A stretch of 64,000 bases of DNA. Source: Herbaspirillum robiniae (GTDB taxonomy: Bacteria; Pseudomonadota; Gammaproteobacteria; Burkholderiales; Burkholderiaceae_D). Where the stretch lies: NCBI RefSeq assembly GCF_002213415.1, contig NZ_NJGU01000001.1, positions 248,001 to 312,000 on the forward strand. The letters run 5' to 3'. How positions within the stretch are numbered: the stretch's first letter is position 1; each line of letters starts with the position of its first letter. The position numbers and the translations under genes were made by a program. Below the pieces are notes generated by a model that searched no databases, was not told the DNA's origin, and saw only the letters and a program-made list of their open reading frames with translations. Below, piece after piece: positions 1-9,463 of this stretch.

Positions 1-663
1 TTCGTCCAGGCCCGATGCCTCCGGGTTTTCGTGATGCAGGACGGCGGTGCAGAACAGACGCGGGAAATGCCAGTCTTCCATCATGGCCGCGGCCAGGCTC
101 AGGTGGTCGAACCCGAAGACCTTGCGCTCTTCTTCGGCCAGCGCCGGACCTTGCGGATTGGTCGCCAGCAGCTCGCCATAACGTTTGGGACGGGCCGACG
201 CCAGGCCCAGGCGACCGATGCCGGCCAGCAGTCCGTTGGTAAACATCTCGGCCGGCGGCGCCAGCTGCAGCATCTCGCCCAGCGCCTGCCCGGCGCAGGC
301 CATCGCGGTGGAACGGGCCCAGAAGATGTCGTAGTTGAATTCCTTGCAGTCGCCGCGCCGCGCCGACTCGGTCAGCGAAATCGCCAGCGCCATCTGACGC
401 ACGGCGTGCAGCCCCACCATCAGCAGCAGTTCGACGTTGACCGAGGCCACCATGCGGCCCTTGTTGATGTTGGGGATGTTGGCGATCTGGATCAGGCGGC
501 CGGCCAGCACCGGGTCGCCCTGCACCTGCGACACCAGCTCGGGCAGGGAAATGTCCTCCTGCTGGCACATCTGCATGATGTTCAGGCGTACGCCGGAGGG
601 CGCGGGCAAAACCTCGGAATCCTGCAGTTCACGAAATGTTTGGGTTTCGATATAGGTCGACAT
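1..663 (-). CDS. HDOD domain protein (partial, C-terminus outside window)
   Basis: The reverse strand reads an uninterrupted 221 codons from the ATG at 663 to the window edge, so the C-terminus is missing. The N-terminal part begins MSTYIETQTFRELQDSEVLP. It then shows the typical HDOD pattern: a helical start with DPVLAGRLIQIANIPN, a variant of the usual LLRLAN-type segment, then VELLLMVGLHAVRQMALAIS and a conserved Trp-Ala-Arg-Ser turn. HDOD proteins are HD-related domains without a secure catalytic metal site and are commonly linked to signalling, c-di-GMP output or stress. No second domain is visible, but one could lie beyond the edge. It is divergent from the repair operon that starts at 882. 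Confidence 0.8.
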   Translation of the reverse strand, partial: MSTYIETQTFRELQDSEVLPAPSGVRLNIMQMCQQEDISLPELVSQVQGDPVLAGRLIQIANIPNINKGRMVASVNVELLLMVGLHAVRQMALAISLTESARRGDCKEFNYDIFWARSTAMACAGQALGEMLQLAPPAEMFTNGLLAGIGRLGLASARPKRYGELLATNPQGPALAEEERKVFGFDHLSLAAAMMEDWHFPRLFCTAVLHHENPEASGLDE

Positions 664-791
664 TGATCGCGCTCTTTGATTGTCAGGATGCAAGTTTCAG
701 GGCATGGGAACTGACGCTAGGATACAGAATCCCTCCCCATTTTGCGATGCGTCATCGAAAAATTTGCGGCACGGCGCGTCGCATCCGGTTT

Positions 792-850
792 TCCCTACAC
801 GCGAAAGCGCGCTGCGCCGACGCCGGGAGCGCCGCCGCCGCAGGTAAGCT
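792..850 (+). promoter_or_regulatory. Candidate two-box promoter of the ligase-associated repair operon
   Basis: Box 1 is TCCCTACA at 792-799, followed by CGCG as in the cho promoter. Box 2 is CGCCGACG at 815-822, 23 nt after box 1. The -10-like element is TAAGCT at 845-850, followed by GAAG, almost identical to the element before the 70-aa gene at 13084. Spacing from box 1 to the -10 is one nucleotide longer than in the other members, and box 1 has one mismatch, so this is a weaker member of the set. The predicted transcript would start about 25 nt before the first gene. Confidence 0.45.
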
Positions 851-881
851 GAAGCCATCGTAGCAAGGAGCAGCGCAAGGC

Positions 882-1928
882 ATGGAAGACATGGTGGTGG
901 TGCGCAAGGAGGGCCTGTACTGCGTGCCCGGGGATTTCTACATCGATCCGTGGCGCCCGGTGGCGCGCGCGGTGATCACCCACGCCCATGCCGACCATGC
1001 CCGCGCGGGCCACCTTCACTACCTGGCCGCCGCCCCCGGCGCCGGTGTGCTGCGCGCGCGGCTGGGTGCTGGCATCGCGCTCGACACCCTGGCCTATGGC
1101 GAGACCCTCACCCACAACGGCGTCACGCTGTCGCTGCATCCGGCCGGCCATGTGCTGGGCTCGGCCCAGCTGCGCATGGAGCACCGGGGCCGCGTGTGGG
1201 TCGCCTCCGGCGACTACAAGCTGGAAGCCGACGGCACCTGCGCCCCCTTCGAGCCGGTGCGCTGCGACGTCTTCATCACCGAATCCACCTTCGGCATGCC
1301 GATCTACCGCTGGCAGCCGCAAGCGGAAATCTTCGACGACATCAACCGCTGGTGGCGCGCCAATGCCGCCGAAGGACGCGCCAGCGTGCTGTTCTGCTAT
1401 GCCTTCGGCAAGGCCCAGCGGGTATTGCACGGCATCGATCCGGCCATCGGCCCCATCGTCTGCCACGGTGCTGTCGAAACGCTCAATCGCCACTACCGGG
1501 AAGCCGGCGTGGCGCTTCCCGATACGGTCGCCGTCGCGGCGGACGGCTCCGACAAACGCAACCGGCAGGCCTACGCCGGCGCGCTGGTGGTGGCGCCGCC
1601 GTCGGCGGCCGGCTCGCCCTGGATGCGGCGTTTCGGCGACTACAGCGACGCCTTCGCCAGCGGCTGGATGCGGCTGCGCGGCGCGCGCCGCCGGCGTGGC
1701 GTGGATCGCGGTTTCGTGCTGTCCGACCATGCCGACTGGCCGGCACTGCAGCAGGCCATCGCCGAAAGCGGCGCGCAGCGCGTCGTCGTCACCCACGGAC
1801 AAGTCGCCACCATGGTGCGCTGGCTGCGGCAGAACGGCCTTGACGCGGGCGCCTTCGACACCGAGTACGGCGAGGAAGAAGCGGAGAACGGCGACAAGGC
1901 GGCAAGCGCGGAGGCCGCCGATGCGTGA
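882..1928 (+). CDS. Ligase-associated MBL-fold DNA exonuclease
   Basis: This 348-aa protein has a metallo-beta-lactamase fold. The metal-binding motif HAHADH is at residues 34-39, followed by HPAGHVLGSAQ and, near the C-terminus, LSDHADW and VVTHGQ. This is the beta-CASP/SNM1-like arrangement of the exonucleases found beside bacterial ATP-dependent ligases. It is the first gene of a tightly packed four-gene operon; its stop codon overlaps the ligase start by 8 nt (ATGCGTGA). A good AAGGAG ribosome site precedes the ATG. In this family the enzyme is proposed to trim DNA ends before ligation; that role is family knowledge, not something seen here. Confidence 0.9.
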   Translation: MEDMVVVRKEGLYCVPGDFYIDPWRPVARAVITHAHADHARAGHLHYLAAAPGAGVLRARLGAGIALDTLAYGETLTHNGVTLSLHPAGHVLGSAQLRMEHRGRVWVASGDYKLEADGTCAPFEPVRCDVFITESTFGMPIYRWQPQAEIFDDINRWWRANAAEGRASVLFCYAFGKAQRVLHGIDPAIGPIVCHGAVETLNRHYREAGVALPDTVAVAADGSDKRNRQAYAGALVVAPPSAAGSPWMRRFGDYSDAFASGWMRLRGARRRRGVDRGFVLSDHADWPALQQAIAESGAQRVVVTHGQVATMVRWLRQNGLDAGAFDTEYGEEEAENGDKAASAEAADA

Positions 1929-3600
1929 ATTCTCCCGCCTCTACGCCGAACTGGACGCCACGACTTCCACTACCCGCAAGCTGGCCGCGCTGCAGGACTA
2001 TTTCGCGCGCGCCGATGCCGCGGACGCCGCCTGGGCCGTGTACTTCCTGGCCGGAGGCAAGCCGCGCCAGGCAGTGCCTTCCAGGCTGCTCAAGCATTGC
2101 GCCATGCAGTACGCGCAAATCGACGAATGGCTCTTCGAAGAGTGCTATCACGCCGTCGGCGACCTCGCCGAGACGATCGCCCATGTGCTGCCGCCCGCCC
2201 CGCGCAGCGCCGACCTGGGCCTGGCGCGCTGGATGGAAGAGCGCATCGCCCCCTTGCGCGGGGCCGCGCCGGACACCATACGCACGGCCCTGTTCGCGGC
2301 CTGGGATGAACTGGACTGGCAGGGCCGTTTCCTGCTGACCAAACTGATCGGCGGCAGCTTCCGGGTCGGCGTTTCCAGGCTGCTGGTCACGCGCGCGCTG
2401 GCGGCGGTGGCGCAACTCGAGCCCACGCGGGTGGCGCAACGTCTGGTCGGCTGGACCGACGGCCGCGCAAGGCCTGGCGCCGAACGCTTCGCGCAACTGA
2501 TCGCCCCGGACGACGGCCAAGACCATCGGCTCGAAGGCGGCCAGCCATATCCCTTTTTTCTCGCGCATGCGCTGCTGGAAGCCCCCTCCGCGCTGGGGCC
2601 CATCAACCAGTGGCAGGCCGAATGGAAATACGACGGCATCCGCGCGCAGCTGGTGCGCCGCCACGGCGTCAACTGGCTGTGGTCGCGCGGCGAGGAACTG
2701 ATCACCGACCGTTTTCCCGAGCTTGCCTCGCTGGCGCTGCCGGACGGCACGGTATTGGACGGCGAGATCGTGATCCACCGTCCAGCAGGGGCCGGCGCCG
2801 ACCCGGCCGACCGCGTGGCGCCCTTCGCCGAACTGCAAAAGCGCATCGGCCGCAAGAACCTGAGCGCGCGCCTGCTGGCCGACCTGCCCGCCGCGCTGAT
2901 CGCCTACGACCTGCTGGAACAGGACGGGCACGACCTGCGCGGCCTGCCGCAACACGAACGCCGCACCAGGCTGGAAGCGCTGCTGACGCAGCACGCAGCG
3001 CCGGCGCTATTGCTGGCGCCGCTGGTGCAGGCCGCCGGCTGGGACGAGCTGGCGCGGCTGCGCGCGGGCTCGCGCGACCGCGGCGTGGAAGGCCTGATGC
3101 TCAAGCAGCGCGACGCCCGCTACGGCATCGGCCGCACCCGCAATGTCGGCACCTGGTGGAAATGGAAGATCGATCCCTACTCCATCGACGCCGTGCTGAT
3201 CTACGCCCAGGCCGGCCACGGGCGCCGCGCCTCGCTCTACACCGATTACACCTTCGCGGTCTGGGACGAGCCCGGGACAGCCGGCGGCGAGCGGCGGCTG
3301 GTGCCGTTCGCCAAGGCATATTCCGGACTTACCGACGCCGAGATCGCCGAAGTCGACCAGGTCATCCGCAAGTCCACCATCGAGAAATTCGGCCCGGTGC
3401 GCAGCGTGCGCCCGAGCATGGTGTTCGAGATCGGCTTCGAGGGCATCGCCGCGTCCGGGCGCCACAAGGCCGGCATTGCGGTGCGTTTCCCGCGCATCCT
3501 GCGGCGCCGCGAAGACAAGCCGGTGGAACAGGCCGACACCCTGGCCGCTTTGCGCGCGCTGCTGCCCGCGCCGGAGAAAAAAGATGCGCCGCAAGGCTGA
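1921..3600 (+). CDS. ATP-dependent DNA ligase (ligase-associated repair cassette)
   Basis: This 559-aa protein is a eukaryote/archaea-type ligase. An N-terminal helical DNA-binding domain (about residues 1-200) precedes the adenylation domain, whose nucleophile is Lys236 in [10 protein letters not shown]. Other nucleotidyltransferase motifs follow: LDGEIV, the region around [11 protein letters not shown], and [16 protein letters not shown]. An OB-fold domain ends the protein with FEIGFEGI. The start was set at 1921 because an in-frame upstream reading extends through the exonuclease gene without family similarity, while ATG 1921 overlaps the exonuclease stop. It seals nicks using ATP and works with the flanking exonuclease, helicase and PdeM. 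Bacterial replication uses a separate NAD-dependent ligase, so this one is presumably dedicated to repair. Confidence 0.93.
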   Translation: MREFSRLYAELDATTSTTRKLAALQDYFARADAADAAWAVYFLAGGKPRQAVPSRLLKHCAMQYAQIDEWLFEECYHAVGDLAETIAHVLPPAPRSADLGLARWMEERIAPLRGAAPDTIRTALFAAWDELDWQGRFLLTKLIGGSFRVGVSRLLVTRALAAVAQLEPTRVAQRLVGWTDGRARPGAERFAQLIAPDDGQDHRLEGGQPYPFFLAHALLEAPSALGPINQWQAEWKYDGIRAQLVRRHGVNWLWSRGEELITDRFPELASLALPDGTVLDGEIVIHRPAGAGADPADRVAPFAELQKRIGRKNLSARLLADLPAALIAYDLLEQDGHDLRGLPQHERRTRLEALLTQHAAPALLLAPLVQAAGWDELARLRAGSRDRGVEGLMLKQRDARYGIGRTRNVGTWWKWKIDPYSIDAVLIYAQAGHGRRASLYTDYTFAVWDEPGTAGGERRLVPFAKAYSGLTDAEIAEVDQVIRKSTIEKFGPVRSVRPSMVFEIGFEGIAASGRHKAGIAVRFPRILRRREDKPVEQADTLAALRALLPAPEKKDAPQG

Positions 3601-6094
3601 CGCCTCGCACGCTGCCCAGGCCGCCGAACGCTGGTTCGCGGCGCGCGGCTGGGCGGTGTTCGACTTCCAGCGCCAGGTCTGGCATGCGGCCGCCGCCGGC
3701 CGGTCCGGCCTGCTGCACGCCGGCACCGGTTCGGGCAAGACCTATGCCGTCTGGTTCGGCGCGCTGCTGCATGCCGAACCGGCGCTGGGGACACTGCCTG
3801 CGCCGACTACCGCGGCACAGGGACTGCGGGTGCTGTGGATCACGCCGATGCGTGCGCTGGCGGCCGACACCCTGCGCGCGCTGCAGGCGCCGCTGGCGGA
3901 CCTGCTGCCGCACTGGCAGGCCGGCATGCGCACCGGCGACACCGGCGCCGGCGAACGGGCGCGCCAGATGCGCTCGCTGCCCCAGGCGCTGGTGACCACG
4001 CCGGAGAGCCTGTCGCTGCTGCTGTCGCAGGCGGATGCGCGGCAGCGCTTCGCGCGCCTGGACGCGGTCATCGTCGACGAATGGCACGAGCTGATGGGCA
4101 ACAAGCGCGGCGTGCAGGTGCAGCTGGCGCTGGCCCGGTTGCGGCGCTGGCGGCCGCAACTCGCGGTGTGGGGCCTGTCGGCCACGCTGGGCAACCTGCC
4201 GCAGGCCATGCAAGCCCTGCTGGGCGAAGCGGGTGCACGCGACGGCGTGCTGGTGCGCGGCGAGCAGCACAAGCGCATCGTCATCGACACCCTGCTGCCG
4301 CCGCAACCGGCGCGTTTCGCCTGGGCCGGTCATCTGGGCATGCAGATGCTGCCCGCTGTGGCCGCCGAGATCGAAGCCAGCGCTTCCACGCTGGTCTTCA
4401 CCAACACGCGATCGCAGGCCGAGCTGTGGTACCAGAACCTGCTGCAGGCGCGGCCGGACTGGGCCGGCGTCATCGCGCTGCATCACGGTTCGCTGGACCG
4501 CGAAGTGCGCGACTGGGTCGAGCAAGGCCTGCGCGAAGGCCGGCTCAAGGCGGTGGTCTGCACCTCCAGCCTGGACCTGGGCGTGGACTTCACGCCGGTG
4601 GAACGGGTGCTGCAGATCGGCAGCCCGCGCGGCGTGGCGCGGCTGCTGCAGCGGGCCGGCCGCTCCGGCCACTCGCCCGGCCGCGTCTCGCGCGCCACGC
4701 TGGTGCCGACCAACAGCCTGGAACTGGTCGAAGCGGCCGCCGTGCAGCAGGCCGTGGCGGCCGGCCAGGTCGAGCAGCGGCCAGTGCCGGACGCCCCGCT
4801 GGACGTGCTGGTGCAGCACCTGGTCACGGTGGCGCTGGGCGGCGGTTTCCGGCCGGAGGAATTGCTGGACGAAGTACGCGGCGCCTGGTCCTATCGCCGG
4901 CTGCGCGAAGACCAGTGGCAATGGGCGCTGGACTTCGTGGTGCGCGGCGGGCAGAGCCTCACCGCCTATCCCGAATACCATCGCGTGCGCGCGGACGCCG
5001 ACGGCGTCTACCGCGTCGGGCTGCCGGCCATCGCGCGGCGCCACCGCATGAACATCGGCACCATCGTCTCGGACGCCTCCCTGCACGTGCAATACCTGCG
5101 CGGCGGGCGCATCGGCGTCATCGAAGAAGGCTTCATCGCGCGCCTGCGGCCGGGCGACCGCTTTCTCTTCGGCGGACGCATGCTGGAGTTCGTCCGGGTG
5201 CACGAGATGACCGCCTGGGTGCGGCGCGCCACCTCCGGCAGCGGCGCCGTGCCGCGCTGGCAAGGCGGGCGCCTGCCGCTGTCGTCGACGCTGGCGCACG
5301 CCGTGCTGGACCAGTTGGAAGAAGCCGCGCAAGGCCGCTACGCCACCCCAGAAATGCAGGCGGTGCGCCCGCTGCTGGAATTGCAGCAGGCATGGTCGGC
5401 GCTGCCCACCGCGCAGCGGCTGGTCGTGGAAAGCCTGAAGAGCCGCGAGGGCCATCACCTCTTTTTCTACCCCTTCGCCGGGCGCCTGGTGCATGTCGGG
5501 CTGGCCTCGCTGCTGGCCTGGCGCCTGGCGCGCGAGCGGCCGGCGACATTTTCCATCGCCGTCAACGACTACGGCATCGAGCTGCTCAGCGCCTCCGACG
5601 CCGGCCTGGCACAACTGGAGTCCGGGGCGCCGCATGCCCTCTTCAGTGAAGAGCGCCTGCTGGAAGACATCCTCGCCAGCCTCAACGCCACCGAGCTCTC
5701 GCAACGGCGCTTTCGCGAGATCGCCCGCATCGCCGGGCTGGTGTCGCAGGGCTATCCCGGGCAACCCAAGAGCGCGCGCCAGCTGCAGGCATCCTCGGCG
5801 CTGTTCTTCGAGGTGTTTCGCAAGCACGATGCCGGCAACCTGCTGCTCACCCAGGCCCAGGCCGAGGTGCTGGAGCAGGAGCTGGAACTGCAGCGCCTGC
5901 GCGCGACGCTGGCCGAGCTGCGCCGGCGCCAGCTGACGCTGGTGCGGCTGGCGCGCCCCACTCCCTTCGCGTTGCCGCTGATGGTGGAACGCTTCCGCGA
6001 AAAGCTTTCCACCGAAAAGCTGGCCGACCGCGTGGCGCGCATGCTGGCCGAGCTGGAACGCGCCGCCGACAAAAGCATGAAAGGCAAACCATGA
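3584..6094 (+). CDS. Ligase-associated DEXH box helicase (Lhr-core type)
   Basis: This 836-aa superfamily 2 helicase has a Walker A motif AGTGSGKT with Lys52 and a DEWHE box at residues 165-169. Later motifs include [21 protein letters not shown] and [12 protein letters not shown], followed by a long winged-helix and Lhr-core C-terminal region. The ATG at 3584 lies 17 nt inside the ligase gene and is preceded by GGAG at a good distance; upstream in-frame sequence belongs to the ligase region. The stop overlaps the next gene by 4 nt. Related enzymes translocate on single-stranded DNA with 3' to 5' polarity. The four genes are almost certainly one transcript and act together in DNA repair. Confidence 0.93.
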   Translation: MRRKADASHAAQAAERWFAARGWAVFDFQRQVWHAAAAGRSGLLHAGTGSGKTYAVWFGALLHAEPALGTLPAPTTAAQGLRVLWITPMRALAADTLRALQAPLADLLPHWQAGMRTGDTGAGERARQMRSLPQALVTTPESLSLLLSQADARQRFARLDAVIVDEWHELMGNKRGVQVQLALARLRRWRPQLAVWGLSATLGNLPQAMQALLGEAGARDGVLVRGEQHKRIVIDTLLPPQPARFAWAGHLGMQMLPAVAAEIEASASTLVFTNTRSQAELWYQNLLQARPDWAGVIALHHGSLDREVRDWVEQGLREGRLKAVVCTSSLDLGVDFTPVERVLQIGSPRGVARLLQRAGRSGHSPGRVSRATLVPTNSLELVEAAAVQQAVAAGQVEQRPVPDAPLDVLVQHLVTVALGGGFRPEELLDEVRGAWSYRRLREDQWQWALDFVVRGGQSLTAYPEYHRVRADADGVYRVGLPAIARRHRMNIGTIVSDASLHVQYLRGGRIGVIEEGFIARLRPGDRFLFGGRMLEFVRVHEMTAWVRRATSGSGAVPRWQGGRLPLSSTLAHAVLDQLEEAAQGRYATPEMQAVRPLLELQQAWSALPTAQRLVVESLKSREGHHLFFYPFAGRLVHVGLASLLAWRLARERPATFSIAVNDYGIELLSASDAGLAQLESGAPHALFSEERLLEDILASLNATELSQRRFREIARIAGLVSQGYPGQPKSARQLQASSALFFEVFRKHDAGNLLLTQAQAEVLEQELELQRLRATLAELRRRQLTLVRLARPTPFALPLMVERFREKLSTEKLADRVARMLAELERAADKSMKGKP

Positions 6095-6747
6095 ACTCCC
6101 TGATCGAATTCGATGCCGCCGGTGCGCGCCTGGCCATGCTGCCCGAGCGGGCGCTGCTGTGGCGCGACCAGGCCCTGCTGGCCGTGGCCGACGTTCACTT
6201 CGGCAAGGCCGCGGCCTTTCGCGCCGGCGGCATCCCGGTGCCGCACGGCACCACCCGCGCCAACCTGGACCTGCTCGATGCCCTGGTGGCGCGCCACGAG
6301 GTGCGGCATATCGTCTTCCTGGGCGACTTCCTGCATGCCCGCGCCGCACGCGCCGAAGCCACGCTGGGGGCGCTGGCCGAATGGCGCAGCCGGCGCAGCG
6401 CGCTGCGGCTGACCCTGGTGCGCGGCAACCATGACCGCCATGCCGGCGATCCGCCCGCCGGCATGGGCGTGGAAGCGGTGGACGAACCCTGGCGCCTCGG
6501 GCCACTGGCCTTCTGCCATCATCCGCAGACGGTGGCCGACGCCTTCGCCATCGTCGGCCACCTGCACCCGGTCTACCGCCTGCGCGCCGGCGGCGACTCG
6601 CTGCGCCTGCCCTGCTTCGTGGTCGACGGCAGCTGGGCCATGCTGCCGGCTTTCGGTGCGTTCACCGGCGGCTACCAGATAGAACCCCAGCCTGGCCAGC
6701 GCATCTTCCTGGCGGCCGAGAACAGCATCCTGCAGCTGCAGCCCTAG
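6091..6747 (+). CDS. pdeM: Ligase-associated metallophosphoesterase PdeM
   Basis: This 218-aa calcineurin-like phosphoesterase carries the metal-ligand set in order: DVHFGK (Asp34, His36), GDFLHAR, GNHDRH (Asn113, His114, Asp115) and GHLHPVYR. PdeM-type enzymes of these cassettes are manganese-dependent phosphodiesterases/DNA nucleases. The ATG overlaps the helicase stop codon (ATGA), showing translational coupling. It is the last gene of the repair operon; the next gene starts 121 nt later with its own ribosome site and an unrelated function. I see no strong terminator in the gap, so read-through is possible. Confidence 0.9.
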   Translation: MNSLIEFDAAGARLAMLPERALLWRDQALLAVADVHFGKAAAFRAGGIPVPHGTTRANLDLLDALVARHEVRHIVFLGDFLHARAARAEATLGALAEWRSRRSALRLTLVRGNHDRHAGDPPAGMGVEAVDEPWRLGPLAFCHHPQTVADAFAIVGHLHPVYRLRAGGDSLRLPCFVVDGSWAMLPAFGAFTGGYQIEPQPGQRIFLAAENSILQLQP

Positions 6748-6868
6748 CCGAAAAAGGCGTATCATCCCCCGGCGGCCCGCGCCATGCGGGACCCCGGATG
6801 CGCAGACATCCAGCCTCGCGCCGCCCAGGGACGGCCGAGCACCTACAACAACTCAAGGAGAGAATTAC

Positions 6869-7666
6869 ATGAAGTCAGTCAAACCTGTGCTGGTCCTCGC
6901 GCTGGGCCTGATGTCCGCGGTTTCCACGCAATCGCGCGCCGACGCCCTGGCCGACATCCAGAAGGCCGGCGTGGTCCGCATCGGCGTGCCGCAGGATTTC
7001 GCGCCCTTCGGCTCGGTGAACACCGACCTGCAGCTGCAGGGCCTGGACATCGACGTGGCCAAGCTGATCGCCAAGAACATGGGCGTGAAGGTGCAGCTGG
7101 TGCCGGTGGCCAGCGCCAACCGCATCGCCTACCTGCAGACGCACAAGGCCGACCTGGTCATCTCCACGCTGGGCAAGAGCGCCGAGCGTGAAAAGGTGAT
7201 CGATTTCTCGCAGGCCTATGCGCCCTACAACAACAGCGTCTTCGGCGTGGCCAGCGTGCCGGTGTCGGGACCGGCCGACCTGGCCGGCAAGGTGGTGGGC
7301 GTGGCCCGCGGCACCTTCCAGGACATCCAGCTGACCGAAACCGCACCCAAGACCGCCACCATCAAGCGCTATGAAGACAACAACGCGATGATCTCGGCCT
7401 ATGTCTCGGGCCAGGTGCAGCTGGTGGGTACCGGCGACTTCGTGGCCTACGCGCTGGCCGAGAAGGCGCCCGGCAACAAGCCGGTGCTGAAGTACATCAT
7501 CCATGAGTCCAGCTGCAGCGTCGGCCTGAACAAGAACGAGGCCGCCCTGCTGGCCAAGGTCAACGACGCCATCACCGCCGCCAAGAAGAGCGGCGAGCTC
7601 AACACCATCGTCAAGAAGTGGCTGAACGTGCCGCTGCCGCAGAAGATGGCGACCACCTTCCAGTGA
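6869..7666 (+). CDS. Amino-acid-type ABC transporter substrate-binding protein
   Basis: This 265-aa periplasmic protein begins with a signal peptide (about residues 1-25, cleavage near SRADA). It continues with the start of a family 3 solute-binding domain, VVRIGVPQDFAPFGSVN, and the typical DIDVAKLIAKNMGVK, followed by a C-terminal lobe with DNNAMISAYVSGQVQLVGTG. These proteins bind polar amino acids or similar compounds for ABC uptake. A strong AAGGAGAG site lies 8-14 nt before the ATG. No permease or ATPase gene is adjacent, so it must share a transporter encoded elsewhere or act as an orphan sensor. A strong hairpin terminator follows. Confidence 0.88.
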   Translation: MKSVKPVLVLALGLMSAVSTQSRADALADIQKAGVVRIGVPQDFAPFGSVNTDLQLQGLDIDVAKLIAKNMGVKVQLVPVASANRIAYLQTHKADLVISTLGKSAEREKVIDFSQAYAPYNNSVFGVASVPVSGPADLAGKVVGVARGTFQDIQLTETAPKTATIKRYEDNNAMISAYVSGQVQLVGTGDFVAYALAEKAPGNKPVLKYIIHESSCSVGLNKNEAALLAKVNDAITAAKKSGELNTIVKKWLNVPLPQKMATTFQ

Positions 7667-7686
7667 CGCCTTTGTCGGGCGCGCAA

Positions 7687-7724
7687 TGAAAAAACGGCGG
7701 AGCGATCCGCCGTTTTTCTTTTTT
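7687..7724. terminator. Bidirectional terminator hairpin
   Basis: An AACGGCGG/CCGCCGTT stem with a 6-nt loop is flanked by an A-tract on the left and a T-tract on the right. It can end the binding-protein transcript on the + strand and, less tightly, the outer-membrane gene transcript on the - strand. Confidence 0.85.
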
Positions 7725-7821
7725 CCATCGCATTCCTGCATCCCGTGGCTTTCAGGTGGCCTGCGGGCGTCTTTCAACGTCCGCCACGAGCGCATGACGA
7801 GCCCGGCGCACCGGGCCGGCG

Positions 7822-9186
7822 TCAGAACTTCGACGAAATCCCCAATCCCCACTTGCGCTCCGGATCCGCCGTTTCGGGCAGCACGCCGTTCGAGTAATCC
7901 AGGCTCAGGCCCACGTTCTGGTTGAAGTTGTAGGTCAGCACCGACTTCCAGTAATGGATGCCGCGGTTGCCCTGCAAGGCCTTGAGCCCGGTGAAGGTGG
8001 TGGTGAAGTCGAACGGCAGCGCCGGGTTGGTCGAGGCCAGCGTGAAGCCGGCCTGGGCGCCCACGCGGATGAAGTCCTGGTGCTGGTCGTAGACGCTGGG
8101 GTCGCCGCGGTCGATGTAGGTACCGTTGCGGCTCTGGCCGATCAGGATGGGCTTGAAGGCCAGCCCGTTGTTCCAGCGGATGAAGTCGTTGAGGATGCCC
8201 GGGCGCACCGGCGTCAGCGTGAAGTTCAGCGTCAGCAGGCGGCTGCCGTCGGTGTTGTTGATCAGGTAGTCCGGTCGCGCGGTCAGGTCTTCGGTATTGG
8301 GCGACCCCTCATGCACGAAATGGAAGGCCGACAGCATGCCGATCTGGCTGGTGCGGGTGGTGGTCACCGTGTTGCCGGTGGCGCTGTAGGTGGTCACGCG
8401 GTTCTGCTTCACGCCCACGTACGGCACCGCTTCATAGGTGCTGCCCGCCTGGCCGATGGGATGCTTGTCGAACGAGTAGCCGGCGTAGGCCACGATGTCG
8501 TTGGTGCGCGAAGCCGCCACGTCGTCGTTGGCCAGCGTCACGCGGGCGCGTTCCACCGAGGCGTAGCCGGCCTTGTTGTTGCGGTCGATGGAAAGCTGGT
8601 CGGGATTGCCGCGCACGCGCACATGGTCGAGCCAGGTCGGCTCCGGCGCGGGCTGCGGCGCCGCAGCGGCGGCCACGGTGGGCTGGCCGGCAGTGCCGGT
8701 GGCAGCAGCCGCCACCATGGTCGCGGCCGATGCCGCGTGCGGCAATGCCGGCTTGGCCTCGGCCACCGTGCAAGACAGGCCGGCGTCGTTGTCGCCGCTG
8801 AAAAAGGCCTGGGCATTGGCGCGGCCGGACGTTTTGAACTGGCCGTCCTTGCCGTCCAGCAGGGCCTGCAGGTCCTCGGCCATGTGGTCGACGTTGCTGC
8901 TGTCGCCGCTGGCAGGTGCGCCGGCGGCCTTCTCGGCGGCGCGCTTTTTCAGCAGCCAGGCGGCCAGCGCGCGCGGCGAACTGAGCGGCGCGGCATCGTC
9001 GCCGACCGAGAGATAGGTGGTGCTGACGGGATAGGTCTTGATCAGGTAGGCAGCCAGCCGGTTCTTGTCGACCTTGAGGTCGGGGGAACAAAAACCGGTG
9101 TTGGCGTCGGCGGCCCAGGCCACGGTGGCGGCGCCGGGGACGGTGAACAGCATCACCGCTGCAAGCGAATGGAATCGGCCTCGCAT
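7822..9186 (-). CDS. Unrecognised outer-membrane beta-barrel protein with N-terminal extension
   Basis: This 454-aa protein is not one I can name. It has a signal peptide (start MRGRFHSLAAVMLF, cleavage near AWAAD). A helical N-terminal segment contains FCSPDLKVDKNRLAAYLIKT, and an Ala/Pro-rich linker follows at about residues 155-190. A C-terminal region of alternating residues resembles a beta-barrel and ends in GISSKF, with the terminal Phe common in outer-membrane proteins. The ATG at 9186 was chosen because it has GAGGA upstream and begins a clean signal peptide; longer in-frame starts lack both. It is monocistronic. Role unknown; it could be a porin-like or surface-exposed protein. Confidence 0.75.
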   Translation of the reverse strand: MRGRFHSLAAVMLFTVPGAATVAWAADANTGFCSPDLKVDKNRLAAYLIKTYPVSTTYLSVGDDAAPLSSPRALAAWLLKKRAAEKAAGAPASGDSSNVDHMAEDLQALLDGKDGQFKTSGRANAQAFFSGDNDAGLSCTVAEAKPALPHAASAATMVAAAATGTAGQPTVAAAAAPQPAPEPTWLDHVRVRGNPDQLSIDRNNKAGYASVERARVTLANDDVAASRTNDIVAYAGYSFDKHPIGQAGSTYEAVPYVGVKQNRVTTYSATGNTVTTTRTSQIGMLSAFHFVHEGSPNTEDLTARPDYLINNTDGSRLLTLNFTLTPVRPGILNDFIRWNNGLAFKPILIGQSRNGTYIDRGDPSVYDQHQDFIRVGAQAGFTLASTNPALPFDFTTTFTGLKALQGNRGIHYWKSVLTYNFNQNVGLSLDYSNGVLPETADPERKWGLGISSKF

Positions 9187-9463
9187 GAAGATCCTCGTTA
9201 TTGTTGGTGGACACACAATCGGCGCGTGGCGGATGAGCGCCGCCAGGCGCCGGGCGAAGAGTCGTCTGACAAAGTCGAACGCAGAGTCGGAACGAAAAGG
9301 TCAAAAAAGGTCAGGCGCAGGTATGAAACGCTGCGGCGCAAAATGTTCAATCGCGGTTCGCGGATTTACATCGGGATGCGCTGCAAGCGCCTTGGGACGC
9401 GGATGCGGCGCACGAGCGAAAACGCGGCGCCCGGGAGGCGCCGCGCGTGGATCGGCTTTCAGC

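Noticed and set aside
3362-6505. A 1047-codon open frame on the - strand opposite the helicase gene
   Set aside because: Antisense shadow of the helicase and PdeM genes with low-complexity composition.
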